A stretch of DNA of 64,000 nucleotides from Flavobacterium piscinae (GTDB lineage: Bacteria > Bacteroidota > Bacteroidia > Flavobacteriales > Flavobacteriaceae), in assembly GCF_004122145.1 (NCBI RefSeq), contig NZ_SBKQ01000009.1, positions 62,001 through 126,000 on the forward strand. Reading direction: 5' to 3'. The position numbers and the translations under genes were made by a program. Shown in pieces: positions 46,307 through 54,741 of the stretch. Below the pieces are notes generated by a model. It did no database searches. It was given only the letters and a program-made list of their open reading frames with translations, and had not been told where the DNA came from. The first letter of the stretch is position 1. Each line of letters begins with the position of its first letter.

Positions 46307-48802
46307 TTATAAAACATTAGTTAGGATACTCACCGGAAGATTTTCTTTAGTCGATTCTGCCAGTTTCAATTCGTCAGCAATGAAATGGGGTTCTTGAATG
46401 GGTTCATACCACTCAAATTTTTCATTTTTAAACACATAGGATTTTTTGGTTTCGGGATGCACCGCTACCAGTTTTACCCAATCGTTTTGAAACCATTCAT
46501 ATGTAGCCGGGTTTTTGGTGATGGCATACAACACTTTATCAGGGAAATGTTCAGCAATTACTAATAACCGAAGCGGGTCATGCACTTCTATCATCTGACT
46601 GGGCAAACCGGGACGTAAATCGCCATCAATTCCGTTGGCAACGCCAATTAATCCCATGACATTGTGTGGTAATTTAGAGCCGGCACCTAGCTTTTGATTA
46701 TCAACTCTGGAAAAATAATATTCTAAATTGATTCCGCCGCCAACCGGAGCAACGGCACCTAATATCACGGCTAAATAATCGCCTGAAGGATCTACTTGAT
46801 AATCATAAGAGTTAAGAAACGACCTTCTATCAAGAAACAATTGTTTAGATAAATTTCTTCTTCCAACGATACACATGGCATTCGTAGCATGATTTAGCTC
46901 CGGACGAGGTTCAAAAAGTGAAACTGAGCGTAACTTAACTTTTTCATGTACTTTTTCAAGTGATGCATTCGTGTCAATCGTATCAAAACGTCTGGAACGC
47001 TCTTTGGCGTTGTTTTGTAACGCTTTAGCAAACGTGATTTTATTTTGCTCATGTAGTGTTTTGTTGGTTTCAGTTAACAAATCTTCATCATAAAAAGCAA
47101 TTTCATCACGCGTTGTATCATGCAAAGCCGGTAAAAACTGAGTAGCAACCGGAATTTCAATTCCACGTTCTATCAACAATTCCCTTACTTTGGGATGGTT
47201 GGCAGCAAAACTCGCCACTTTAGCATTTACTGAACTGGGTCTTCCCGAACATGCTCCACAATCGTAACCCGCATAATGCGTGTTGTTTACACTGGTTGCT
47301 CCGTGCCCCACTACATAAACCAAAGAGGAAAAATTAGATACCAAACCGATACTTTTCAATAGTCCTTCTACTCTATTGGTCATTTCTTCTATGGTAAAAC
47401 CAACTTGTAAATCGCCTTCTTTTTGAGAAGCATCCGTATTTTCTATCACTAACTTCGATTTTTTATGCAAATGTTTAAAAGAAGCAGTTGTGGCGGGCGA
47501 CAAAGAAGGTTTGAATATATTCAAAAATAATTTCCAAGCTGAAGAAAACCCTAGGGTTTGACTGATAATCCATCCTAAAAATAGTGAATGTGATTGCTTA
47601 TGATAATGCAAGTCTTTTGCATTTTTCTTCTTTCTATGTTCTTCTTTTATTAAAAATTTTGGTGTGACTGGAGCTGGACATAATTTGGTATAAAACTTTC
47701 CGTTTACCGGTTGGTAGAAAAACTCAAAATTAAAAAAAGCGGCTGTTCCATAAGTTGAAGCTTTATCGTCTAAATGTTCAATGTGTCTTCTGAACGAACA
47801 TTCTCTATCATCCATACAAAACAGGCCTTGAAAACTTGGAACATCTGCTTCAACATGCTCTTCTACATTTTTGAGGTTAGCCAAAACAGTATCATAAAAA
47901 CTCCATTCTAATGCTTGTTGCCATAAAGATAAAACTTCAAATAATTCATTATCCTTTACAGGTTCAAACAATAAATAAGATTGATTTTCTACTTTAAAAC
48001 CTAATGGTGCCCAAATGTCATGGAACTTGGTGTCGAGTGTATCAATCTCTAATAAAAGTTCTAATTGAATGAGTTCTTCTAACGTAATTTTTTTGGTATC
48101 CAGTAAAGAATTAGGGTTACTCTCTAAAGTTGCCACCATCCCACTCCAACCTGGATGACCAAATTGTTGGTCAAATAAATAGGTTTCAAAAAGTGCTTCT
48201 TTTCCAACCACAATTTCTAAAAGTTGGCTAATAGAAGCTTTTTCTTGCAATAGCTTTTTGGCTCGTGGTGAGGATAAAATACCTTTAAACGTATTCTTTT
48301 CCAATTCTCGGATAGAAGACAAAAAACCTTTGTCATGCACCGGAAAATTCCAAATAGCAATACCTTGATCGAGGTAACTGCATAAAATGCGGAACAATAA
48401 GCTATGCGTCGATTTTTCCAAATTGATGGCATAGTACTTTTTCCAATTGGAACGCAAACTACCAATTCTGGGTGAAACCGATTCGTCATAGGAATGATGC
48501 AACATTTTGTCTTTCCAGTAAGCCATTTTTTCATCTCCTTTTTGTTGGGAAATAATTCGGTCTAAAACAGCTTCTTTTATTTCACCTTTGGCAAATCGAA
48601 TTCTAAAATCGGACAAAGGCAAATAGGTTTTGTAACCAAAAATAGTAGTGGCTTTGTGCAACGCTTTATGAAAAGGTAACTTTTGAAAAGCATGCAAGGT
48701 ATTGTGATGCACAAAATCTTTCAACGGATTTTGAGCCGGTAAATAATGAGCTAGTTTATGAAGAACGGCATGTTCATCAAAACCAATTGAATGTGTTTTC
48801 AT
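46307..48802 (-). CDS. dabA: DabA (DUF2309), carbonic-anhydrase-like subunit of the DAB carbon pump
   Basis: 831 aa, soluble, with the family opening VHHNTLHAFQKLPF. The four residues known to matter in Halothiobacillus DabA can be placed: C329 and D331 in FCMDDRE, H500 in VVGHGAT, and C515 in YDCGAC, with the His-Cys distance of 15 conserved. These form a beta-carbonic-anhydrase-like zinc site, so the protein should be active. With DabB it is thought to hydrate CO2 unidirectionally to bicarbonate in the cytoplasm. It is the second gene of the operon; nested inverted repeats lie just upstream. Confidence 0.94.
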   Translation of the reverse strand: MKTHSIGFDEHAVLHKLAHYLPAQNPLKDFVHHNTLHAFQKLPFHKALHKATTIFGYKTYLPLSDFRIRFAKGEIKEAVLDRIISQQKGDEKMAYWKDKMLHHSYDESVSPRIGSLRSNWKKYYAINLEKSTHSLLFRILCSYLDQGIAIWNFPVHDKGFLSSIRELEKNTFKGILSSPRAKKLLQEKASISQLLEIVVGKEALFETYLFDQQFGHPGWSGMVATLESNPNSLLDTKKITLEELIQLELLLEIDTLDTKFHDIWAPLGFKVENQSYLLFEPVKDNELFEVLSLWQQALEWSFYDTVLANLKNVEEHVEADVPSFQGLFCMDDRECSFRRHIEHLDDKASTYGTAAFFNFEFFYQPVNGKFYTKLCPAPVTPKFLIKEEHRKKKNAKDLHYHKQSHSLFLGWIISQTLGFSSAWKLFLNIFKPSLSPATTASFKHLHKKSKLVIENTDASQKEGDLQVGFTIEEMTNRVEGLLKSIGLVSNFSSLVYVVGHGATSVNNTHYAGYDCGACSGRPSSVNAKVASFAANHPKVRELLIERGIEIPVATQFLPALHDTTRDEIAFYDEDLLTETNKTLHEQNKITFAKALQNNAKERSRRFDTIDTNASLEKVHEKVKLRSVSLFEPRPELNHATNAMCIVGRRNLSKQLFLDRRSFLNSYDYQVDPSGDYLAVILGAVAPVGGGINLEYYFSRVDNQKLGAGSKLPHNVMGLIGVANGIDGDLRPGLPSQMIEVHDPLRLLVIAEHFPDKVLYAITKNPATYEWFQNDWVKLVAVHPETKKSYVFKNEKFEWYEPIQEPHFIADELKLAESTKENLPVSILTNVL

Positions 48803-48817
48803 TGAAAATGAAATAGA

Positions 48818-48895
48818 TTAATACACAGTGAAAGTGGTAAGGAGACTCCTTACAATAAAATAAAATGTGTATTAAGACAAGTGGAACTTCCACTT
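48818..48895. repeat. Nested and adjacent palindromes upstream of dabA
   Basis: Outer arms TTAATACACA (48818-48827) and TGTGTATTAA (48866-48875) enclose the perfect 17-bp palindrome GTAAGGAGACTCCTTAC (48837-48853). A second 17-bp palindrome, AAGTGGAACTTCCACTT, lies at 48879-48895, 42 bp away centre to centre, at the 3' end of the small secreted-protein gene. On the minus strand each 17-bp palindrome is preceded by TATTGTAAG. Candidates are operators or a leader RNA structure. Confidence 0.85.
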
Positions 48896-49258
48896 ACAAT
48901 ACAAATCGTAAAGCGGAAGATTAATTGCCTTGGCAAATTTTAATTTGGGAGAAATAGTAACATTAGCAACATAAGATGTGCTAGTAGTTACTGTTTCAAA
49001 AGAAATAAAATCATGATATAAATCATCCGATTCAGAATCGTTATTTTCAAATTGATTGAACGCATTGAAAACAATCAGGTGATCTTGCTTTTGAGCAACT
49101 TGAGTATTTTTATGAGCTTGGATTGATTTCTTTACCGGAAGAGCAGAAAAATCGGTAACCACATAACTTCTAACTGTACCGGAATACAAAAAGACAAAAA
49201 GCAACATAAAGGAAAAAAATCCTTTGTGTTTCGTAAATAAGTCCTTAATTGTTTTCAA
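48872..49258 (-). CDS. Small secreted protein heading the DAB operon, function unknown
   Basis: 128 aa from a TTG at 49256-49258, which gives a good signal peptide (charged MKTIKDLFTKHK-like start, then FMLLFVFLYSG). The ATG at 49207 would drop the charged part, and ATGs further upstream lie beyond the terminator at 49315. The mature part is polar and acidic in the middle (FENNDSESDDLYHDF) and ends LPLYDLYCKWKF. I do not recognise the family. The gene is 69 bp before dabA on the same strand, and its promoter candidate would drive the whole DAB operon. Confidence 0.6.
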   Translation of the reverse strand: MKTIKDLFTKHKGFFSFMLLFVFLYSGTVRSYVVTDFSALPVKKSIQAHKNTQVAQKQDHLIVFNAFNQFENNDSESDDLYHDFISFETVTTSTSYVANVTISPKLKFAKAINLPLYDLYCKWKFHLS

Positions 49259-49276
49259 ATGCGTGAAATTATGCGT

Positions 49277-49304
49277 CAAATGTAAATTAAAATATGTTAA
49301 CAAA
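49277..49304 (-). promoter_or_regulatory. Candidate promoter of the DAB operon
   Basis: On the minus strand TTTG (49301-49304), a 16-bp spacer and TACATTTG (49277-49284), 18 bp before the TTG start. The -7 box is exact; the spacer is slightly short. Confidence 0.55.
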
Positions 49305-49314
49305 AATTGAAACC

Positions 49315-49352
49315 AAAAAAAAATTCCGATAACGTTATCGGAATTTTTTTTT
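49315..49352 (-). terminator. 38-bp perfect palindromic terminator of the metal-handling operon
   Basis: Two 19-nt arms meet at AACGTT with no loop (AAATTCCGATAAC/GTTATCGGAATTT core), flanked by A and T runs, so it can work on both strands. It begins directly after the stop of the HMA-domain gene at 49353. Confidence 0.93.
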
Positions 49353-49697
49353 TTATTGTTTTCGTTCAAACTGACAACAATGATGAAGACGTTCATAATC
49401 TTCGTCTTTTGCTTTCACTTTGTTAGTATCATGACCCACTTTTGCTACTGCTTCATGAACTTGTTCTAACGAACATTTTGATTCATCAATAATTAAATGT
49501 AAATCTTGATGATCGGCATGCCAAACAGCAGACTTAACTCCTTTTACCGATAAAGCCGCTTTTTCGATACGTTTTTTACACATCTCACAATTGCCATTAA
49601 CTTCTATATCGCGTTTTGCATTTTTGTTTTTCTTTTCTTGAGCCTGAATTGAAATTCCCACTAAGGAAACCATTAGAATTAAAATTAATTTTTTCAT
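49353..49697 (-). CDS. Periplasmic heavy-metal-associated (HMA) domain protein
   Basis: 114 aa with a signal peptide ending at IQA (about residue 19). The HMA fold carries the metal pair C37/C40 in NGNCEMCKKRIEKA, then VKGVKSAVWHADHQDLHLII. The tail adds a HHCC cluster (about 106-109) that could bind further metal. It probably passes copper or a similar soft metal in the periplasm. It is the last gene after a TonB-dependent receptor and an HYC_CC_PP-like protein. Confidence 0.88.
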   Translation of the reverse strand: MKKLILILMVSLVGISIQAQEKKNKNAKRDIEVNGNCEMCKKRIEKAALSVKGVKSAVWHADHQDLHLIIDESKCSLEQVHEAVAKVGHDTNKVKAKDEDYERLHHCCQFERKQ

Positions 49698-49742
49698 TGT
49701 ATAATTGATTTTTGATATTGATATTGATTTTTGATATTGTTA

Positions 49743-51977
49743 CTATTCAATTTTAAAACGCAATCCTGTATAAAACATTGCCCCAAAAACCGGAGCATAG
49801 ACCATGGAACTATCAAAATACGCACCAAATGGATCATTACTCCCTAAAATTGGGTTTTTTTGTTGATAATTCCCAAGGTTTTCTGCACCAAGATAGATTT
49901 CAAATGTTTTGGAAAAAGTTTTGGTTATTTGAGCATTCATTACCGAAAATGGATTAGCAAATTCTTGCAAACGATATTCTTCAGGATTTGATTGTGTTCT
50001 TGCCAAACGTTGTTTTCCTATCCAATTATAAGTGAAATCAAATTTCCATTGCTGTCCTTTTTCTTTGACATGGGTTTCATAGGCAATGTTGGTAAAAAAT
50101 CGATGTTTTGCTTGTAAAGGTCTTTCTACTTGACCGATAGTATAGGTTGTTTGAACATCGTAAAATTTATAAGCTGTTCGTATTTTGAAATGATGTGAAA
50201 GTTCATAATTCAAATCCACTTGCAAGCTATTGGCAAATGATTTTCCATCCAAATTATAAAAAAGTGCTTGTTGCGGACTGTTATCGACATCAACCACCAC
50301 TTGATTTTGAAAATCGGTTCGGTAAAAATCGACTGAAAATTCGGCTTCCTTGCCAAAAAGTTTAAATCCCTGCAAGAAACTAATTCCGTAATTCCATGCA
50401 ATTTCTGGATTTAAACCGTAAATTTCTCCTCGTGTATCCAAAATTTGAAATTGGCGTGAAGAAGCAAAAAGTTGTTGGTTTTCGGCAAAAATATTAGCAC
50501 TTCTTTTTCCTCTTCCGGCAGAAATGCGAAAGGTGGTTTTTTCAAAAGGTTTGTAACGCAAATGTGCTCTTGGTGTTACAAAAACACCTAATCGATTGTG
50601 GTAATCAATTCGACCGCCTAAAACATAACTTAAATCATCATCATTACAATAGGTATATTCAAAAAATGCCCCGATTGAATTGTCGATTCTACTAAAGTCC
50701 GAAACATTTACTACTTCATCAAATTGATCGTAAGTAAAATTTAAACCCGTTGCAAATTTGTGTAATGTATTGCTTAAAATCGAATTATAAATCAAATTAG
50801 AATAAAAACTCTTTTGTGTAATATCATATTGATTTAAGCCAAAATACGAATTTTGTTTATGGTAATTGAATGCATTTTGAAACCCAAAACTTCGCCATGG
50901 AACCTCAGTGGAAACACGGCCTATTTTTGATGAAATATCGAGTTTTTCTGTATTGATTTCGGAACCCCAAAAATTCGTTGTCCCTCTGTCTCTTTCCGGG
51001 TTAAAATCAACTTGACCGGTTTGTTTTTCATCGTTCATGTAACGCAAATTAATAAAACTCACCCACCCTTTTTCCGCATCAGTATATTGCCAACGGTTGA
51101 TGGCGTTGATTTGTTTACCGATTGGATTATCCAAAAACCCATCATCGTTCATATCATTTTTAGCCACTCTGGCATTCCCGTGAAGGAACAAACTGGTTGC
51201 CCATTTATCGGTAACTTTTTTATTAAAATGGGTATTCAACTCAAAACGCGAATCCGTTGAACCATAAGCGTTCAAAAAAAACGGAATATCGTTGTGCGGT
51301 TTTATCATTTCATAATTAATCTGACCTGAAATGCTTTCAAAACCGTTGGTTACAGAACCGGCTCCTTTGGTAATTTGAATACTTTCTACCCATGTTCCGG
51401 GCACAAAGGAGAGTCCGTACGCTTGAGAAGCACCACGAATTGCCGGAATATTTTCCTCTGTCATTAAAATATACGGACTGGTTAAACCCAACATTCTAAT
51501 TTGACGACTTCCTGAAACGGCATCCGAAAAATTGACATCGATAGACGGATTGGTTTCAAAACTCTCCGACAAATTACAACATGCTGCTTTGAGCAACTCT
51601 TTACTGGTCATAGTTTGCACATTGGCCGGTGTCAAATAATTTTTTTGAAGAGAGTTTCTAACTTTTGTTAAGGTAACCTCATCCAATGTGGTATCAAACT
51701 CAAGGTTTTGAGTGATAAAACGGGGTTTGTCAACAGTTATCATAACGGTTTTAAAACCTACATAACTGATGACTAGAATGTTATTTTCATTAGAAAATGG
51801 AATAGAGAAATTACCATTTTCATCGGAAACAGTCCCAATTTGAGTGTTTTGCCAATAAATATTGGCTCCTTGTAATGGTTGATTGTTGTCATATGTGATT
51901 TTTCCGGTTACTTTTTCTTGAGCAAAAAGCAAAGATGAAATCATCAAAAACACAAATCCGGTAAGTTGTTTTTTCAT
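49743..51977 (-). CDS. TonB-dependent receptor, probably metal/metallophore
   Basis: 744 aa from ATG 51975-51977 (a frame-consistent ATG at 52016 precedes the signal peptide by 13 residues and is less likely). Order: signal peptide to FAQ (about 20), a CarboxypepD_reg-like domain (KVTGKITYDNNQPLQGANIY), a plug (about 110-225, LLKAACCNLSESFETNPSID with a Cys pair), and a 22-strand barrel ending in an aromatic-rich YTGLRFKIE. There is no SusD partner. The flanking HMA and HYC_CC_PP genes suggest copper or another transition metal, which is inference. Confidence 0.88.
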   Translation of the reverse strand: MKKQLTGFVFLMISSLLFAQEKVTGKITYDNNQPLQGANIYWQNTQIGTVSDENGNFSIPFSNENNILVISYVGFKTVMITVDKPRFITQNLEFDTTLDEVTLTKVRNSLQKNYLTPANVQTMTSKELLKAACCNLSESFETNPSIDVNFSDAVSGSRQIRMLGLTSPYILMTEENIPAIRGASQAYGLSFVPGTWVESIQITKGAGSVTNGFESISGQINYEMIKPHNDIPFFLNAYGSTDSRFELNTHFNKKVTDKWATSLFLHGNARVAKNDMNDDGFLDNPIGKQINAINRWQYTDAEKGWVSFINLRYMNDEKQTGQVDFNPERDRGTTNFWGSEINTEKLDISSKIGRVSTEVPWRSFGFQNAFNYHKQNSYFGLNQYDITQKSFYSNLIYNSILSNTLHKFATGLNFTYDQFDEVVNVSDFSRIDNSIGAFFEYTYCNDDDLSYVLGGRIDYHNRLGVFVTPRAHLRYKPFEKTTFRISAGRGKRSANIFAENQQLFASSRQFQILDTRGEIYGLNPEIAWNYGISFLQGFKLFGKEAEFSVDFYRTDFQNQVVVDVDNSPQQALFYNLDGKSFANSLQVDLNYELSHHFKIRTAYKFYDVQTTYTIGQVERPLQAKHRFFTNIAYETHVKEKGQQWKFDFTYNWIGKQRLARTQSNPEEYRLQEFANPFSVMNAQITKTFSKTFEIYLGAENLGNYQQKNPILGSNDPFGAYFDSSMVYAPVFGAMFYTGLRFKIE

Positions 51978-52039
51978 TAAAAAATGATTTAAAATTAAAC
52001 GTAATTTTTCACCCAAGTGAAATTCAGTTTAATCTAAAA

Positions 52040-52456
52040 TCAGGCGTAAAAAACGTATTGAGAGTACAATTGGTAAAGTGGTGGAGCATTGGCATCGCAA
52101 TAATAATCCAAAACTTGATTATCGATTGACTCCTCGATTTGTATTTTAAAAGTAAATGCTAAAACGGGTAAAACCGAAACATCATCCAAATCAAAATGCA
52201 ATTGTTTAATCACTACATCATCCAATTCGGCTTGAATCGTTTCGTCTGAACAACAACCGTCGTGGCTGTCTGAAGAAACTGTACAACACGATTTTTCTTC
52301 CGGATGAACATTCATCTCACAAGGTTCTTCCGTATTAAAAACAGAAGAAACGGAAGCAATTGTATCTCCACAATAATGCACATTAAAAGCCAATCCGCCG
52401 GAAGAAATCAGCAGATAAAAAGCCATTAATAAACTTATGCATTTTTTGAAACTCAT
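52040..52456 (-). CDS. HYC_CC_PP-type small protein
   Basis: 138 aa with an N-terminal hydrophobic signal/anchor (about 5-25). The family-naming pieces are visible: NVHYCGD, SCC and GCC clusters (about 56-72), and ANAPPLYQLYSQYVF near the end. There are eight cysteines in the middle region, with several histidines, suggesting metal binding. The function of the family is not established. It is the first gene of the triad with the TonB receptor and HMA protein. Confidence 0.8.
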   Translation of the reverse strand: MSFKKCISLLMAFYLLISSGGLAFNVHYCGDTIASVSSVFNTEEPCEMNVHPEEKSCCTVSSDSHDGCCSDETIQAELDDVVIKQLHFDLDDVSVLPVLAFTFKIQIEESIDNQVLDYYCDANAPPLYQLYSQYVFYA

Positions 52457-52460
52457 GCTA

Positions 52461-52492
52461 CAAAGTTACTTCTTTTTGTAACTAACTTCAAA
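52461..52492 (-). promoter_or_regulatory. Promoter of the metal-handling triad, giving a near-leaderless mRNA
   Basis: On the minus strand TTTG (52489-52492), 20-bp spacer, TAACTTTG (52461-52468); the ATG follows after 4 bp. Confidence 0.65.
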
Positions 52493-52509
52493 AAAATCTG
52501 TTAATTGAA

Positions 52510-53865
52510 TTAAACCTCAACCATTTGACCTAAAAGAGGTACCATAGCATCGTAACCATATTGTTCAAAAATCTTAGATCGCAAGGTGTCGGCTGCTTCA
52601 TTTTCGCCGTGTACTAAAAATATTCTCTTTGGTTTTTGAGTGAGTTCATTTAACCAATTGAGCAAATCATTTTGGTCGCCGTGAGCCGAAAGACCTTCAA
52701 CTAACACTACTTCGGCTTCAACGGGATAATATTTTCCAAAAAATTTGATTTCTTTGGCACCTTCCAATATTTTTCGTCCCCGAGTTCCTTCAGCTTGATA
52801 ACCGACCAACATCACCGTGTTTTCCAGTTTATCAATGTAGCGTTCTAAGTATGATAAAACTCTTCCGCCGGTAATCATTCCACTAGCGGCAATCACCACT
52901 TTAGGTCTTTTGTCATAAATGGCATTGATAGTATCTTCATAATCAGAAATCATGGTAAACATTTTACACATTTCTTCACATTCATGCGGATTCAATTTAT
53001 GCCATTTCGGATTGTCATTAAAAACATCCAACACTTTAATTCCCATAGGTGTATCAATGATATAAGCCACGTTTGGAATGCGATTTTGCAAACGTAACTG
53101 CCAAATCAAATACATTACTGTTTGCACTCGCTCTACTGCAAAACTAGGGATGATTACATTTCCACCGCGTTGAATGGTTTTGTTGATAATCATTTCCAAA
53201 TCTAAAAAAACGTCATTTTGAGGATGAAGTCGATTTCCATAGGTAGATTCTAAAAAAATGTAATCGCCCAATTTCGGTTTTTGTGGTGGATGCATTAAAA
53301 CATCATCATCTTGACCTACATCACCTGAAAAAATGAGTGTCTTCTCTTCGGCATGCAACTCAATGGAGCAAGCTCCCAAAATATGGGCAGAAGGAAAAAA
53401 TGTAAAATAACATTCCTCTGTCAATTTGATAGCTAAATTGGGCTCCACCACTCTAAATAATGGTGTTACACGTTCTGCATCAGCAACAGTATAAAGAGGC
53501 TCGGCCGGATTGTGCTTAGAAAAATGCTCTTGATTCGCTTTGGCAGCTTCTTCTTCTTGAATTTTGGCACTATCGGCCAGTATCAATTTTGAAATTTGCT
53601 TAGTTGGAGCGGTACAGAATATTTTTCCGTTAAATCCTTGTTTGACTAGTAAAGGCAACCAACCACAATGGTCGAGATGGCCGTGAGTAAGTAAAACAAC
53701 ATCTATCGTTGAAGGTTCAATTGCCAACGGTTGCCAATTCAAATCCCGTAAAGCTTTGATTCCTTGAAACAATCCACAATCAATTATTATGCGGGTTTGA
53801 TTGAGCTCTAACAGTGTTTTTGAACCAGTCACTGTTCCTGTTCCTCCTAAAAAGTGAATTTTCAT
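52510..53865 (-). CDS. Metallo-beta-lactamase/beta-CASP RNase-like protein
   Basis: 451 aa. The zinc motif HGHLDHCGW (about 59-67) opens the MBL fold, FSGDVGQDDD gives motif 4, and the beta-CASP part and its closing motifs (VIAASGMITGGR, LVEGLSAHGDQ, LVHGENEA) are present. These are the features of bacterial CPSF-73/Int11-like RNases that cut RNA with two zinc ions. It is cytoplasmic. It starts 4 bp after the ATP-cone/nuclease-like gene, so the two are co-transcribed. Confidence 0.9.
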   Translation of the reverse strand: MKIHFLGGTGTVTGSKTLLELNQTRIIIDCGLFQGIKALRDLNWQPLAIEPSTIDVVLLTHGHLDHCGWLPLLVKQGFNGKIFCTAPTKQISKLILADSAKIQEEEAAKANQEHFSKHNPAEPLYTVADAERVTPLFRVVEPNLAIKLTEECYFTFFPSAHILGACSIELHAEEKTLIFSGDVGQDDDVLMHPPQKPKLGDYIFLESTYGNRLHPQNDVFLDLEMIINKTIQRGGNVIIPSFAVERVQTVMYLIWQLRLQNRIPNVAYIIDTPMGIKVLDVFNDNPKWHKLNPHECEEMCKMFTMISDYEDTINAIYDKRPKVVIAASGMITGGRVLSYLERYIDKLENTVMLVGYQAEGTRGRKILEGAKEIKFFGKYYPVEAEVVLVEGLSAHGDQNDLLNWLNELTQKPKRIFLVHGENEAADTLRSKIFEQYGYDAMVPLLGQMVEV

Positions 53866-53869
53866 GACT

Positions 53870-54703
53870 TTAATGAATTACATTACACAATTGATTTGCT
53901 TCATTTAGGCAATTTTTAATTCGATTTTTACTCAATCCGATTTTTGAAAGCCATTCTGATTTTTTAATCAAATCTTTAACGGTGATAAGTTCTTGCATTA
54001 ATAATTTATCCTTTTCAAGTTGTGTCAATGTTGTCAAACAAGTCACAGGATAAATTTGAGCAACATCTATTTTGTTTCGTAAGTTGTTCCCTTTCGGATA
54101 ATCCCAACTTAATAAACTCATATTTGAACAAGTTGCAAATTTTATCGCATCATCCGTAAATCTGTTATTGGTGACAATCCAGCATTGACTTATTTGATAA
54201 TTGGCATTAAAAACAGTAAACTCTTTCCCTTTTAAATCATTAAATCGAGATAAAATATAAAGCGGAACTTTCACATCGGATTTGGCATCTTGGTTCCCAT
54301 GAAATTTGCATTCAATCATTGAAACTACATTTTCTTTTTTGAGCAAAACATCCACTTCGTGGGAAACACATTTACCTTCTAAAATCAAATTGGTTATTGT
54401 TTGATTTCCATCCAATTCAAATAATTTGGCGATGAACTTTTCAAAATAAAAACCTGCCGGACCTAAAGCTTGAACAGCCGAACGTAAATTATATCTTGCT
54501 GCATGTGCATTAGAAAATTTTTTAAGTAATTGAAAAGCGAGTTTGTAAATTTTTTTGGTGGGAATTCCCTCGTATAATTGTCTGTCGATTTCATGCATTA
54601 CTTGAAATACAGCTTTTTCATCTGCCCCTGATTTTCGTAAAGAGTGTTGAAGTTTTTCTTTATCAAATAAAACTAATTCGCCTGAAAATTTGGTGACTTT
54701 CAT
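53870..54703 (-). CDS. ATP-cone plus PD-(D/E)XK nuclease-like protein
   Basis: 277 aa. Residues 1-90 resemble an ATP-cone (TKFSGELVLFDKEKLQHSLRKSG, here split as TKFSGELVLFDKEKL), the nucleotide-sensing domain of ribonucleotide reductases and NrdR. Residues 95-215 look like an Mrr-type PD-(D/E)XK fold: D118 in HEVDVLL, E131 and K133 in MIECKFHG. The C-terminal 60 residues contain a helix-hairpin-helix-like stretch (WLSKIGLSKNRIKNCL). No RNR gene is near. The combination suggests a nuclease controlled by ATP/dATP; the substrate is unknown. Confidence 0.82.
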   Translation of the reverse strand: MKVTKFSGELVLFDKEKLQHSLRKSGADEKAVFQVMHEIDRQLYEGIPTKKIYKLAFQLLKKFSNAHAARYNLRSAVQALGPAGFYFEKFIAKLFELDGNQTITNLILEGKCVSHEVDVLLKKENVVSMIECKFHGNQDAKSDVKVPLYILSRFNDLKGKEFTVFNANYQISQCWIVTNNRFTDDAIKFATCSNMSLLSWDYPKGNNLRNKIDVAQIYPVTCLTTLTQLEKDKLLMQELITVKDLIKKSEWLSKIGLSKNRIKNCLNEANQLCNVIH

Positions 54704-54741
54704 ACGCTAAAATTTATACTATAAAGTTACGAAAAAACGAT

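Noticed and set aside
49259..49396. 46-residue extension of the small secreted protein upstream of dabA
   Set aside because: It would cross the 38-bp terminator and overlap the HMA-domain gene; a promoter candidate lies between it and the chosen TTG.
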